From Herbiconiux sp. (GTDB lineage: Bacteria > Actinomycetota > Actinomycetes > Actinomycetales > Microbacteriaceae): a stretch of 64,000 nucleotides of DNA. The notes below the pieces were generated by a model that was given only the letters and a program-made list of their open reading frames with translations, was not told the origin of the DNA and searched no databases. The stretch lies in the NCBI RefSeq assembly GCF_023264895.1, contig NZ_JAHFUY010000016.1, positions 38,693-102,692 on the forward strand, written 5' to 3'. Made by a program: the position numbers and the translations under genes. Of the stretch, positions 16,699-24,517 are shown piece by piece (the stretch's first letter is position 1; each line of letters starts with the position of its first letter).

Positions 16699-17633
16699 CA
16701 GAGCAGTCCTCCCAGGAAGCGCGCGATCGAGCGCGGGCCCGAGACCGGGCTCGACGCTTCGACGTCCGGGTTGTAGTTCGTGTTGGTGTTGATGTCGTAG
16801 GTCACGCGGCGGCCGTCGGCGGTCTCGATGAACTCGATCCCGGCGATCTCGATGCCGTTCGTGGCCAGGAACTCCTCGTAGCGGGCGATCAGCGGATCGC
16901 CGTCGAAGCCCTCCCGCAGCGAGAACAGCGGCGGAGGCGTCGAGCCGTCGGCCCCGGGCACGGCGCACGCGTCGGCGGGGCACAGCTCGAAGCTTCCGGC
17001 CGAGGTGTCGACGCGCACGGCGTAGACGAAGCGACCGCCCACGAACTCGGCGCGCGTGACGAAGGGCTCCGCGGCCACGAGGAACTCCTGCAGCAGCGTG
17101 ATTCCGTCGACGGGCTCCTCGAAGTCCGAGCCGCCGACATAGGCGTCGAACTCCTCGTAGCTGTCGAAGCGGCGCACCCCGAGGCCCTTGCCGCCCTGGT
17201 TGTGCTTCGAGATGAAGGGGAGGCCGAAGTCGCGGGCGGCTGCGCTGAGACCCGCACGCCCGAAGACCGCCACGGTGCGCGGCACGTCGAAGCCGGCGCG
17301 GCCGAGCCGGAGGTGCTGATCGACCTTGCTCACCTCGAGGTCGATCACGCCGCGGCCGTTCACCACACGGGCACCCGAGTTCTCGAGCCACGACAGCAGG
17401 GCGCGCGTGTAGTCCTTCGAGTGCGGGTTGCCGCGGGTGTGCGCCGAGGCGCTCATGCGCGACCAGTAGACGCCCGGCTCGGGCGCCGCCGAGAGGTCGA
17501 TGCCGCCGTGCACGGCATCCTCGGTGAGCAGGATCTCGGTGAACGGCACGCCCTCCGCCTCGAACGCCGCGGCGAGCGGCGGCAGCCACTCGGGGTTCTC
17601 GTGGATGACGTGCACGCGTGGTTCTGAAGCCAT
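16698..17633 (-). CDS. ATP-grasp domain ligase (RimK/glutathione synthetase-like)
   Basis: ATP-dependent carboxylate-amine ligase fold, 311 residues, from ATG 17633. Seen are an N-terminal pre-ATP-grasp segment (HVIHENPEWLPPLAAAFEAEG), SRMSASAHTRGN, the ATP-grasp lysine and glycine loop FISKHNQGGKGLGVRRF, the adenine-binding QEFLVAAEPFVTRAEFVGG, and the metal-binding end FIETADGRRVTYDINTNTNYN, with the Asn pair expected for Mg2+. The protein is cytosolic. Its stop is fused with the start of the LLM monooxygenase (TGATG). Substrates are unknown; the family ligates amino acids to carboxylates, or activates carboxylates generally. It follows the gamma-carbonic anhydrase gene by 20 bp, so a larger operon is likely. 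Confidence 0.85.
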   Translation of the reverse strand: MASEPRVHVIHENPEWLPPLAAAFEAEGVPFTEILLTEDAVHGGIDLSAAPEPGVYWSRMSASAHTRGNPHSKDYTRALLSWLENSGARVVNGRGVIDLEVSKVDQHLRLGRAGFDVPRTVAVFGRAGLSAAARDFGLPFISKHNQGGKGLGVRRFDSYEEFDAYVGGSDFEEPVDGITLLQEFLVAAEPFVTRAEFVGGRFVYAVRVDTSAGSFELCPADACAVPGADGSTPPPLFSLREGFDGDPLIARYEEFLATNGIEIAGIEFIETADGRRVTYDINTNTNYNPDVEASSPVSGPRSIARFLGGLL

Positions 17634-17653
17634 GCTCCGAGTCTAGGAGCGGC

Positions 17654-18166
17654 TCAGGAGGTCGCTTCCCGATGGGCGCTCGAGAGGCCCAGATATGTCG
17701 CCGCGTTACGCCGGATGCCCTCGCGCTCCTCCTGCACGAGCTCGCGACGCACCTTCGCGGGCACACCGGCCACGAGCGATCCGGGCGGCACGACCGTGCC
17801 CTCGAGCACGAGCGCGCCCGCCGCCACGAGGGAGCCCGTGCCGATGACCGCACCGTTCAGCACGGTGGCGTTCATGCCGATGAGGCAGTCGTCCTCCACC
17901 GTGCAGCCGTGCAGCACGGCGCCGTGGCCGACGCTCACCCCGCGGCCGATCGTGGCGGGCTTGCCGAGGTCGGTGTGCACGACCACGTTGTCCTGCAGGT
18001 TCGAGCCCTCGCCCACGACGATCGGATCGTTGTCGCCGCGGAGCACGGCGCCGTAGAACACGCTCGCGGAGGCCGCGAGGTGCACGCGCCCGATCACGGT
18101 GGCGGTCGGCGCGACCCACGCCGTGGGGTCGATCTCGGGGGTCTGGCCCTCGTACGTGATGAGCAT
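17654..18166 (-). CDS. Gamma-carbonic anhydrase-like hexapeptide protein
   Basis: Left-handed beta-helix protein of the gamma-carbonic anhydrase/PaaY/YrdA group, 170 residues, ATG 18166. Hexapeptide-repeat signs run through the protein. The trimer/metal features are visible: VLRGDND, NLQDNVVVHTD, VSVGHGAVLHGCTV and IGMNATVLNGAVIG, which provide the three zinc-ligand histidines and the RGD segment. Members hydrate CO2 or act as thioesterases; activity cannot be told from sequence alone. It is the first gene of the minus-strand run gCA, ATP-grasp, LLM monooxygenase, acyl-CoA dehydrogenase, GH3. Confidence 0.88.
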   Translation of the reverse strand: MLITYEGQTPEIDPTAWVAPTATVIGRVHLAASASVFYGAVLRGDNDPIVVGEGSNLQDNVVVHTDLGKPATIGRGVSVGHGAVLHGCTVEDDCLIGMNATVLNGAVIGTGSLVAAGALVLEGTVVPPGSLVAGVPAKVRRELVQEEREGIRRNAATYLGLSSAHREATS

Positions 18167-18199
18167 CGTCGTCTCCTGGTCGTGTGTGTGGCGCCCGAC

Positions 18200-19882
18200 T
18201 CAGAGCCGGTCGCCGAGCTGCGAGACGATGGCCGCCTCCTGGTAGTCGAGCCGCTCGAGGAACTCCCGCGTGGCGTCGTCGTCGAGCCGGTCGGCGTCGC
18301 GCTCGCGCACGACCGCGACCCGCTGCGCGTGCAGCACCCGCCGGTAGAGGGCTCCGAACTCGGCCCCCAGGCCCTCCCCCGGCCCGGGCGCGCGCTCCGC
18401 GTCGTCCGACTGCCGCGCCACCGTCTCGGCGATCCGCTCGAGCATCTCGGGCGGCACACCGGCGGGAGGCGACTGCAGGAACTCGGCGAACACGCCGGCC
18501 GACGCCGCGCGCGCGACCTCGCGGGCGTGCTCGGACTGCGCGAGGTCGTACTCGTCCTGCTCCGGATCGCTGAGCCCCAGCGACCGGATCAGCAGCGGCA
18601 GCGTGAGTCCCTGCACGAGCAGCGTGCCGACGGCCACGATGAACGCGATCGCCTGGATCTCCGCCCGCCCCGGGAACGGCTCCCCGTTGGCGAGCACGAG
18701 CGGCACACCGGCCGCCGCCGCGAGCGTCACGACTCCGCGCATGCCGGTCCACGACACCACGAGGCTCTCGCGCCAGTTGAGGAACACCGGGTACTGCTTC
18801 GGCTTCCGCCCGCGCGCCACGCGCTGCTCGTTGGCCACGCGCATCCGCTCGCGGAGCCGCTCGTCGCTCGCGATCTTGCGCCGCATGACCTTGTCGGTCA
18901 GGAAGTTGCGGCCGAAGGAGACGAACACCCAGATGGGCCGGATGAAGAGCACCACGAGCAGCACGAGCGCACCGAGCCCGAAGACGGCCCAGACCGAGTC
19001 GCCGGCGTCGCTGATGTCCTGGATGACGAAGCGCAGCTGCAGCCCCATGTAGGCGAACACGAACGCCTCGAGCAGCACGTCGAGCGACGACCAGACCTGC
19101 CGCTCCTGCAGCCGCGTCTCGTAGCCCGTGCGCGCCGACGAGGTGCCCACCGCGAACCCGGCGGCCACCACGGCGAGCACGCCCGAGGCCTCGAACTGCT
19201 CCGCGAGGAGGTAGGCCGCGAACGGCACGATCAGCCCGAGCACCGTCTCGAGCCCCGAGTCCTGCAGCAGGCGCCGGATGGCGACGGCCACGACCGCGAG
19301 CACGACCCCCACCGCGATCCCCACCACCGATCCGTAGCCGAACAGCAGCAGCGGGTTCTCGAGGAAGGTGTGGGTGCCGGCGACGGCCGCCACCGTGATG
19401 CTGAAGAGCGTGAGCGCCGCGGCGTCGTTGACGAGGCTCTCGCCCGTGAGGATCGACATGACCCGCTTGGGGAGGCCGAGCTTGCGGCCGATGGCCACGG
19501 CCGTGACGGCATCCGGTGGCGCCACGATGGCGCCGAGCACGAGCGCGGCCCCGAGGGTCAGGGCCGGCACGACCCACGCCGAGAACACCCCCACCACGAG
19601 CGCGGTGACCACCACGAGCCCCACACCGAGGCCGAGGATGGGGCGGAGGTTGCGCACGAAGGAGCCGAAGGAGAACTGCAGGGCCGCCGAATAGAGCAGG
19701 GGCGGCAGCACGACGCCGAGGATGATCTCGGAGTCGAGCTCGAGCCGGGTGAAGCCCGGGATGAAGGAGGCGGCGAAGCCCACCAGGGTGATGACGAGGG
19801 CGGGCTGGAGGCCGCGGCGCTGGGCGAGCCCGGTGACCGCGATGGCCCCGACGATCACGAGGAGGAGCTGCACGCCGTTCAC
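18200..19882 (-). CDS. Na+/H+ antiporter, CPA1 family
   Basis: Cation/proton exchanger of the NhaP/CPA1 type with about twelve transmembrane segments and a C-terminal cytosolic tail, 560 residues from GTG 19882 (VNGVQLLLVIVGAIAV). In-frame ATG codons at 19909 and 19912 would overlap the divergent gene's region and are possible. Diagnostic motifs are GAIVAPPDAVTAVAIGRKLGLP and LTGESLVNDAAALTLF, holding the ion-binding Asp/Asn residues, and VSWTGMRGVVTLAAA with the conserved Arg. It keeps cytosolic pH or Na+ low. The cytosolic tail (about 150 residues) is charged and helical. A second antiporter of the same family lies at 31733-33349. Confidence 0.9.
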   Translation of the reverse strand: MNGVQLLLVIVGAIAVTGLAQRRGLQPALVITLVGFAASFIPGFTRLELDSEIILGVVLPPLLYSAALQFSFGSFVRNLRPILGLGVGLVVVTALVVGVFSAWVVPALTLGAALVLGAIVAPPDAVTAVAIGRKLGLPKRVMSILTGESLVNDAAALTLFSITVAAVAGTHTFLENPLLLFGYGSVVGIAVGVVLAVVAVAIRRLLQDSGLETVLGLIVPFAAYLLAEQFEASGVLAVVAAGFAVGTSSARTGYETRLQERQVWSSLDVLLEAFVFAYMGLQLRFVIQDISDAGDSVWAVFGLGALVLLVVLFIRPIWVFVSFGRNFLTDKVMRRKIASDERLRERMRVANEQRVARGRKPKQYPVFLNWRESLVVSWTGMRGVVTLAAAAGVPLVLANGEPFPGRAEIQAIAFIVAVGTLLVQGLTLPLLIRSLGLSDPEQDEYDLAQSEHAREVARAASAGVFAEFLQSPPAGVPPEMLERIAETVARQSDDAERAPGPGEGLGAEFGALYRRVLHAQRVAVVRERDADRLDDDATREFLERLDYQEAAIVSQLGDRL

Positions 19883-19921
19883 GCCGCCCAGCCTAGCTAG
19901 AGTTCTCATCATGGAGCAGGT

Positions 19922-19975
19922 GACCGGCACAGTGCAGGCGACCGGCACAGTGCAGGCGACCGGCACCGTGGAGTC
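19922..19975. repeat. 18-bp tandem repeat in the divergent antiporter/membrane-protein region
   Basis: Three 18-bp units (GACCGGCACAGTGCAGGC) at 19922-19939, 19940-19957 (identical) and 19958-19975 (four changes). They fall between the antiporter start and the divergent small membrane protein. If the latter starts at ATG 19911 they would encode TGTVQA repeats; if it starts at 19977 they are in the promoter region. Confidence 0.75.
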
Positions 19976-19976
19976 G

Positions 19977-20366
19977 ATGGACGCCCTCATGCTCATCACC
20001 GAGCTCTTCGGCTGGATCGGCATCGGCGCCGGCGTGCTCATGCTCGTGGTGGGCTACGTGCGGGGCGCGTTCTTCCGCGGCTGGCGCGAGACCCTCGGCG
20101 TGGTCGTGCTCGACGACGCCGGCCACCGTGCCTACCGCTGGCTCGGCGACGACAACGTGCTCTACCAGGCGCCCGCCCACGAGGACGAGACGCAGTCGCT
20201 CGAGCCGGGCGACGAGCTCACGGTCTACGTGAACCCCCGCGACCCCGCGGTGGGCCGCGCCGACGAGCCCACCCACGAGGGCCGCGCCTTCCGCACCACG
20301 GGCTGGATCCTCCTCGGCGCCGGCCTCCTGGCGATCGTGCTGCAGATCGTGCTGCTGTTCCTATGA
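19977..20366 (+). CDS. Small membrane protein, DUF3592-like
   Basis: Protein of 129 residues with two transmembrane segments: ELFGWIGIGAGVLMLVVGYV near the N-terminus and WILLGAGLLAIVLQIVLLFL at the C-terminus. Between them is a soluble beta-rich domain (GVVVLDDAGHRAYRWLGDDN ... ELTVYVNPRDPAVGR). This is the layout of DUF3592 proteins, function unknown. ATG 19977 has GGAG three bases upstream; ATG 19911 is an in-frame alternative that would add 22 residues, including the tandem TGTVQA repeat. Its stop overlaps the ltrA start by 4 bp (ATGA), so the two are cotranscribed. Confidence 0.7.
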   Translation: MDALMLITELFGWIGIGAGVLMLVVGYVRGAFFRGWRETLGVVVLDDAGHRAYRWLGDDNVLYQAPAHEDETQSLEPGDELTVYVNPRDPAVGRADEPTHEGRAFRTTGWILLGAGLLAIVLQIVLLFL

Positions 20367-21568
20367 CGCGGCAGCTGATCCCGTTCGTGCGCATGCGCGG
20401 CCGCGACGTCGACGAGCCCGGCCGGGTGTCGAGCCCGCTCGAGCTGCTCTTCGACCTCACCTTCGTGGTGGCGATCGCCTCGATCGTCACCCAGCTCGCC
20501 CACGCCATCGCCGAGGACCACATCGCCACGGCGCTCCCGAACTTCCTGATGGTGTTCTTCGCCATCTGGTGGGCGTGGCTGAACTTCACCTGGTTCGCGT
20601 CGGCCTACGACACCGACGACGTGCCCTACCGGCTCCTCACGATGCTGCAGATGGGCGGTGTGCTCGTGCTCGCGGCCGGAGTGCCGAGCGCGTTCGAGCA
20701 CGGCGACTACCTGCTCATCACCACGGGCTACTTCATCATGCGCATCGCCCTCGTCGTGCAGTGGCTCCGGGCGGCCGCCCAGGATCCGGAAGGCCGGTCG
20801 ACGGCGCTCCGCTACGCGCTCGGCATCACAGTGGTGCAGGCGCTCTGGATCGTGCGGGTGTTCACCATCGGGGACTGGCCGTTCGCGGCCCAGGTGGCGG
20901 TGTTCGCTCTGCTCGCGGTGTGCGAGATGGCCGTGCCGATCTGGGCCGAGCGTCCGCGGACCACGGCGTGGCATCCGCACCACGTCGCCGAGCGCTACGC
21001 GCTGTTCACGATCATCCTGCTCGGCGAATCGGTGCTCGCCGCCACCTCCGGCGTGCAGTCGATCATCTCGGCCGGCGCCTCGAGCGGGGAGTTCGTGCTG
21101 CTCGCGGCGGCCGGCCTCGCGCTGCTATTCGGGCTCTGGTGGGTGTACTTCCTCGAACCGGCGCACGAGGGGCTCGAGGACAACCGCCGCTGGTCGTACT
21201 ACTGGGGCTACGGCCACTACCTGATCTTCGTGGCGCTCGCCGCCGTCGGGGCCGGCCTCGAGGTGAGCGTGGAGGCGCTCGCGCACCACGCCGAGACGCC
21301 CGTCGTGACGATCGGCTACACGGTCGCCGTGCCGGTCGCGCTGTTCCTCGTGATGATGCGGGTGCTCTACCGGCCGCTGATCGGGCCCACCGTCGTGCCG
21401 CCCGCGCTGTCGCTCGGGGGTGCTGCGGTCGTGCTGCTCGTGCCGCTGATCGCGCCCGCCACCTCGCTCGCGGTCGTCGTGCTCGCGATCACGGTGGTGG
21501 TGGCCCTCGTCGTGGCGCTCACGATCGTGGTGCGGCGCCCGCGACCGGAGGCGGCGCGGGCCTCCTAG
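20363..21568 (+). CDS. ltrA: Low temperature requirement protein A (LtrA) family
   Basis: Polytopic membrane protein, 401 residues, ATG 20363. The family start is clear: SPLELLFDLTFVVAIASIVTQLAH, then FFAIWWAWLNFTWFASAYDTDD and ERYALFTIILLGESVLA, which carries the conserved FTIILLGES. About ten to eleven hydrophobic segments follow. LtrA was named from a Listeria mutant unable to grow in the cold; its biochemical role is not established. It is coupled to the DUF3592-like gene and convergent with fadD 30 bp downstream. Confidence 0.9.
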   Translation: MTRQLIPFVRMRGRDVDEPGRVSSPLELLFDLTFVVAIASIVTQLAHAIAEDHIATALPNFLMVFFAIWWAWLNFTWFASAYDTDDVPYRLLTMLQMGGVLVLAAGVPSAFEHGDYLLITTGYFIMRIALVVQWLRAAAQDPEGRSTALRYALGITVVQALWIVRVFTIGDWPFAAQVAVFALLAVCEMAVPIWAERPRTTAWHPHHVAERYALFTIILLGESVLAATSGVQSIISAGASSGEFVLLAAAGLALLFGLWWVYFLEPAHEGLEDNRRWSYYWGYGHYLIFVALAAVGAGLEVSVEALAHHAETPVVTIGYTVAVPVALFLVMMRVLYRPLIGPTVVPPALSLGGAAVVLLVPLIAPATSLAVVVLAITVVVALVVALTIVVRRPRPEAARAS

Positions 21569-21598
21569 AGCTTCGGGCAGACACCCGGGCGGCCGCTT

Positions 21599-23275
21599 CT
21601 AGAGCAGGTCGCGCAGCTCCCGCCGCAGCACCTTGCCCACGTTCGACTTCGGCAGTTCGTCGCGGAACAGGATGCGGGTGGGCCGCTTGTAGCCGGCGAG
21701 CTCGGTCTTGAGGTAGGCGCGCAGCTCGTCCTCGCTGAGCGAGTCGTCGGCCTTCACCGCGAAGAGCACGACGGTCTCCCCGGAGCGGTCGTCGGGCACA
21801 CCGATCACGCCGGCATCCCGGATCTTGTCGTGGGCCATCGCGACCTCCTCGACCTCGCTCGGGTAGACGTTGAAGCCCGAGACCACCACCATGTCCTTCT
21901 TGCGGTCGACGATCGTGATGTAGCCGTCGTCCGACATCGTCGCGACGTCGCCGGTGAGCAGCCAGCCGTCCTTCAGCACCTCGGCCGAGGTCTCGGGCTG
22001 GTTCCAGTAGCCCGACATCACCTGGGGGCCGCGCACGCAGAGCTCGCCTCGCTCGCCGAGCGCCACGGGCACGCCCTCCTCGTCGCGCAGCTCGATGTCG
22101 GTCGAGGGCAGCGGCAGGCCGATCGTGCCGACGCGGGGCGTGGTCCAGGTGGGGTTCACCGACACCACGGGCGAGGCCTCGGTGAGGCCGTAGCCCTCGA
22201 GCACGTCGTTGCCGGTCGCCTCGCGCCAGGCCTTGGCGGTCGCGCCGCGCACGGCCATCCCGCCCGCCACCGCGAGCTTGACGCCCGAGAAGTCGAGCGC
22301 ACGGAAGCCGGGGTTCTCGAGCAGGGCGCCGGCGAGGGTGCTGACGAGGATGAGCACGCTCGGCTTCGTCTTGCCGAGGGTCTTCACGAGGTCGTCGGTC
22401 TCGCGCGGGTTCGTGATGAGCACGTTGTGCGAGCCGTAGGAGAAGAACGCGAGCGCATTCACCGTGAGACTGAAGATGTGGTACAGCGGCAGGGCCGCGA
22501 TCACGGTCTCCTGCCCCTCGTGCAGCCGCAGGCGCATGGGCGCGAGCATCTGCGCCTGGTTGGCCACGAGGTTGTGGTGCGAGATGACCGCGGCCTTCGT
22601 GCCACCGGTGGTGCCGCCGGTGTACTGCAGCAGGGCGGTGTCGGATGCGGCCACGTCCGGACGCGCCAGGTCGGCGTGCCGGGCGCCGGCGGCGAGCGCC
22701 GCCCGGAACGAGGTGGCGCCGGTGAGACCGTGCCGGGGCACGAGCTTCTTGACGTGCTTGACCACGAAGTTCGTGACGAGTCGCTGCGCCCCGGGGAGGA
22801 GGTCGCCGACATCCGTGAGCACGACGTGCTTGATCGACGTCTCCTCGATCACGGCCGCGAGCTTGTCGGCGAAGTTCTGCAGCACCACGATCGCCGTGGC
22901 GCCCGAGTCGATGAACACCTTGCGCATCTCGTGCGCGGTGTAGAGCGGATTGGCGTTGACCACCACGAGACCGGCCTTGAGGGCCCCGTAGAGGGCCACC
23001 GGGTACTGCAGCAGATTGGGCATCTGCAGAACGATGCGGTCGCCCTTGCCGAGACCGAGCTCGCCGAGCAGGAAGCCGGCGAACCGGTCGGAGAGCTCGT
23101 CGATCTCCTGGAACGACAGCGTCGCCCCCATGTTGGAGAAGGCGGTGGACTCGGCGTGCTTCGCGCACGTCTTGGAGACCAGCTCACCGACCGACCGAAA
23201 CGGCGGCTCCTCGACGGTGGGGGCCAGCTCGCTCGAGTAGCTCTGCAGCCACGGACGGCTCTCGTATGGATTCAT
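21599..23275 (-). CDS. fadD: Long-chain fatty-acid-CoA ligase
   Basis: AMP-forming acyl-CoA synthetase, 558 residues, ATG 23275. The P-loop-like AMP-binding motif LQYTGGTTGGTKAA is at about residues 213-226. Later motifs are LEGYGLTEASPVVSVNP, the ATP-contacting ELCVRGPQVMSGYWNQP, and WLLTGDVATMSDDGYITIVDRKKDM, and the catalytic Lys is near the C-terminus in LPKSNVGKVLRRELR. Length and motifs fit FadD-type long-chain ligases feeding beta-oxidation or lipid synthesis. It is cytosolic or membrane-associated. It is divergent from a 49-residue membrane protein 60 bp away. Confidence 0.92.
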   Translation of the reverse strand: MNPYESRPWLQSYSSELAPTVEEPPFRSVGELVSKTCAKHAESTAFSNMGATLSFQEIDELSDRFAGFLLGELGLGKGDRIVLQMPNLLQYPVALYGALKAGLVVVNANPLYTAHEMRKVFIDSGATAIVVLQNFADKLAAVIEETSIKHVVLTDVGDLLPGAQRLVTNFVVKHVKKLVPRHGLTGATSFRAALAAGARHADLARPDVAASDTALLQYTGGTTGGTKAAVISHHNLVANQAQMLAPMRLRLHEGQETVIAALPLYHIFSLTVNALAFFSYGSHNVLITNPRETDDLVKTLGKTKPSVLILVSTLAGALLENPGFRALDFSGVKLAVAGGMAVRGATAKAWREATGNDVLEGYGLTEASPVVSVNPTWTTPRVGTIGLPLPSTDIELRDEEGVPVALGERGELCVRGPQVMSGYWNQPETSAEVLKDGWLLTGDVATMSDDGYITIVDRKKDMVVVSGFNVYPSEVEEVAMAHDKIRDAGVIGVPDDRSGETVVLFAVKADDSLSEDELRAYLKTELAGYKRPTRILFRDELPKSNVGKVLRRELRDLL

Positions 23276-23335
23276 CGCTTCTTCGCTGTCGTACGGGGGT
23301 GGGCTGGCCCTTACGCTACCCGCTATCGTCGACCC

Positions 23336-23485
23336 ATGATGAACGACGACGACTACGACGAGCGCCCGAGCGGATTCATCGGCCGGCTCGGCAAGGCGAG
23401 AGCGCTGACCTGGATCGTGATCATCGGCCTGGTCGCCCTCAGCATCGGCGCGATCTCCGTGGTGATCGTGCTGCAGAACGCCTGA
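23336..23485 (+). CDS. 49-residue single-pass membrane protein
   Basis: Small protein of unknown function starting at the tandem ATG codons 23336/23339. An acidic N-terminus (MMNDDDYDERPSGFIGRLGK) is followed by one transmembrane helix (WIVIIGLVALSIGAISVVIV) and ends LQNA. It is a recognisable type of actinobacterial small membrane protein, but I know no function. Between its start and fadD lies GCTATC-like sequence only a few bases upstream, so the transcript may be leaderless. It is convergent with the next minus-strand gene at 6 bp distance. Confidence 0.65.
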   Translation: MMNDDDYDERPSGFIGRLGKARALTWIVIIGLVALSIGAISVVIVLQNA

Positions 23486-23491
23486 AAGGCG

Positions 23492-23683
23492 CTACTGCAC
23501 GCCGGGCTCGGCGTCGTCGATGAGTTCCTGGTCCCAGTCGCGCTGGGCCTGCTCGGCCTCCTCGCGGGTGGGGAAGGGGCCGAGGTTCGGAGCGTCCGGG
23601 AAATCGTCCGGGTTGAGGTCGGTGGTCACGTAGTAGGTGATCACGTCGTCCTGTTCGTGCTCCACGATGCGCAGATCTGACAT
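23492..23683 (-). CDS. Conserved small acidic protein
   Basis: 63-residue acidic cytosolic protein, ATG 23683, no known function. The sequence begins MSDLRIVEHEQDDVITYYVT, has NLGPFPTREEAEQAQRDWDQEL and lacks membrane or export signals. The layout (short beta strands followed by a PFPTREEAEQA helix) is like SPOR-type or other sugar-binding small domains, but the likeness is weak. Its end is 6 bp from the convergent 49-residue membrane protein gene. Confidence 0.7.
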   Translation of the reverse strand: MSDLRIVEHEQDDVITYYVTTDLNPDDFPDAPNLGPFPTREEAEQAQRDWDQELIDDAEPGVQ

Positions 23684-23710
23684 GCTGCCGACTCTACCGA
23701 CACCCGCGGG

Positions 23711-24439
23711 TCAGAAGTCGAAGCCCCCGCCGAAGTCGCCTCCACCGAAGTCGCCTCCGCCGCCGAAGTCGCCGAACCCGCCGCCGTCGGCGTAGCCGCC
23801 GTCTGCGCTCACGTCGCCGGCACCCGCATCCGCACTGCCCGCATCCGCACTGCCCGCATCCGCGGCACCGGCGTCGCCGCCCGCGTCCGCTCCACCGTCA
23901 CCGGAGTCGGCACCCGCCTCGTTGCCGCCCTCGGCACCCATCGGCGGCAGGAACGCGCTCACGAGCGCCGAGCCGATGACGTAGCCGGCCACGGTGCCGA
24001 GCAGCGACGAGGCGACCATGCCGCCGAAGCCCATCCCGCCGCCCTGCCCGCCCTGTCCACCCTGGGCGCCGGCGCCGTTGAAGGCGCGTTCCATGGTGCC
24101 GGGGTTGCGGATCTCGGAGCGCGTCGCCGACTGCGCGAGCGAGTGCGGGTCGTCGCCGCGCGGGGCGTCGCCGGGCGCGGCATCCTGCGACAGCTGCGTG
24201 AAGAGGATCTTGCGCTGCTCGGGCGTGAGCTTCATGAACGCCTCCTCGTGCACCTGCTCGATGGTCTCGGGCGGTGCTGTGCGGAGGAGGTAGCGGTAGC
24301 GCTCGACCGCGATCTCGTCGTCGGTGCGCTGCGGCGCCTTCTGCTGCGGCACGGTGTAGCGCGGGTCGTGCTGCTGGGGGCTCTGCGAGGTGCCCTCCTG
24401 CGGTTCTTCGCGGCCCAGAAGTCGGTCGAGGAATCCCAT
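23711..24439 (-). CDS. Hypothetical protein with Gly/Asp-rich tail
   Basis: Protein of 242 residues from ATG 24439 (MGFLDRLLGREEPQEG), with CGGAG as a moderate ribosome site. The N-terminal 85 residues are charged and helical (DDEIAVERYRYLLRTAPPET, EAFMKLTPEQRKILFTQLS). A glycine-rich stretch leads to one hydrophobic segment (ASSLLGTVAGYVIGSALVSAFL). The last about 70 residues are a low-complexity tail of Ala/Gly/Asp ending in FGDFGGGGDFGGGDFGGG-type repeats. It resembles uncharacterised actinobacterial proteins; function unknown. The tail could be a flexible or phase-separating segment, which is an inference. Confidence 0.75.
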   Translation of the reverse strand: MGFLDRLLGREEPQEGTSQSPQQHDPRYTVPQQKAPQRTDDEIAVERYRYLLRTAPPETIEQVHEEAFMKLTPEQRKILFTQLSQDAAPGDAPRGDDPHSLAQSATRSEIRNPGTMERAFNGAGAQGGQGGQGGGMGFGGMVASSLLGTVAGYVIGSALVSAFLPPMGAEGGNEAGADSGDGGADAGGDAGAADAGSADAGSADAGAGDVSADGGYADGGGFGDFGGGGDFGGGDFGGGFDF

Positions 24440-24517
24440 GCTGATCGCTCCGATCTCAGGCGCCCTCTGCGCACTGGATCCCAGTCTGACCACCGGGACT
24501 GGAGAACGGCTGGATGC

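Noticed and set aside
17618..19900. 760-codon open frame antisense to the carbonic anhydrase and antiporter genes
   Set aside because: His/Asp/Arg-rich composition, no ribosome site and no family likeness.
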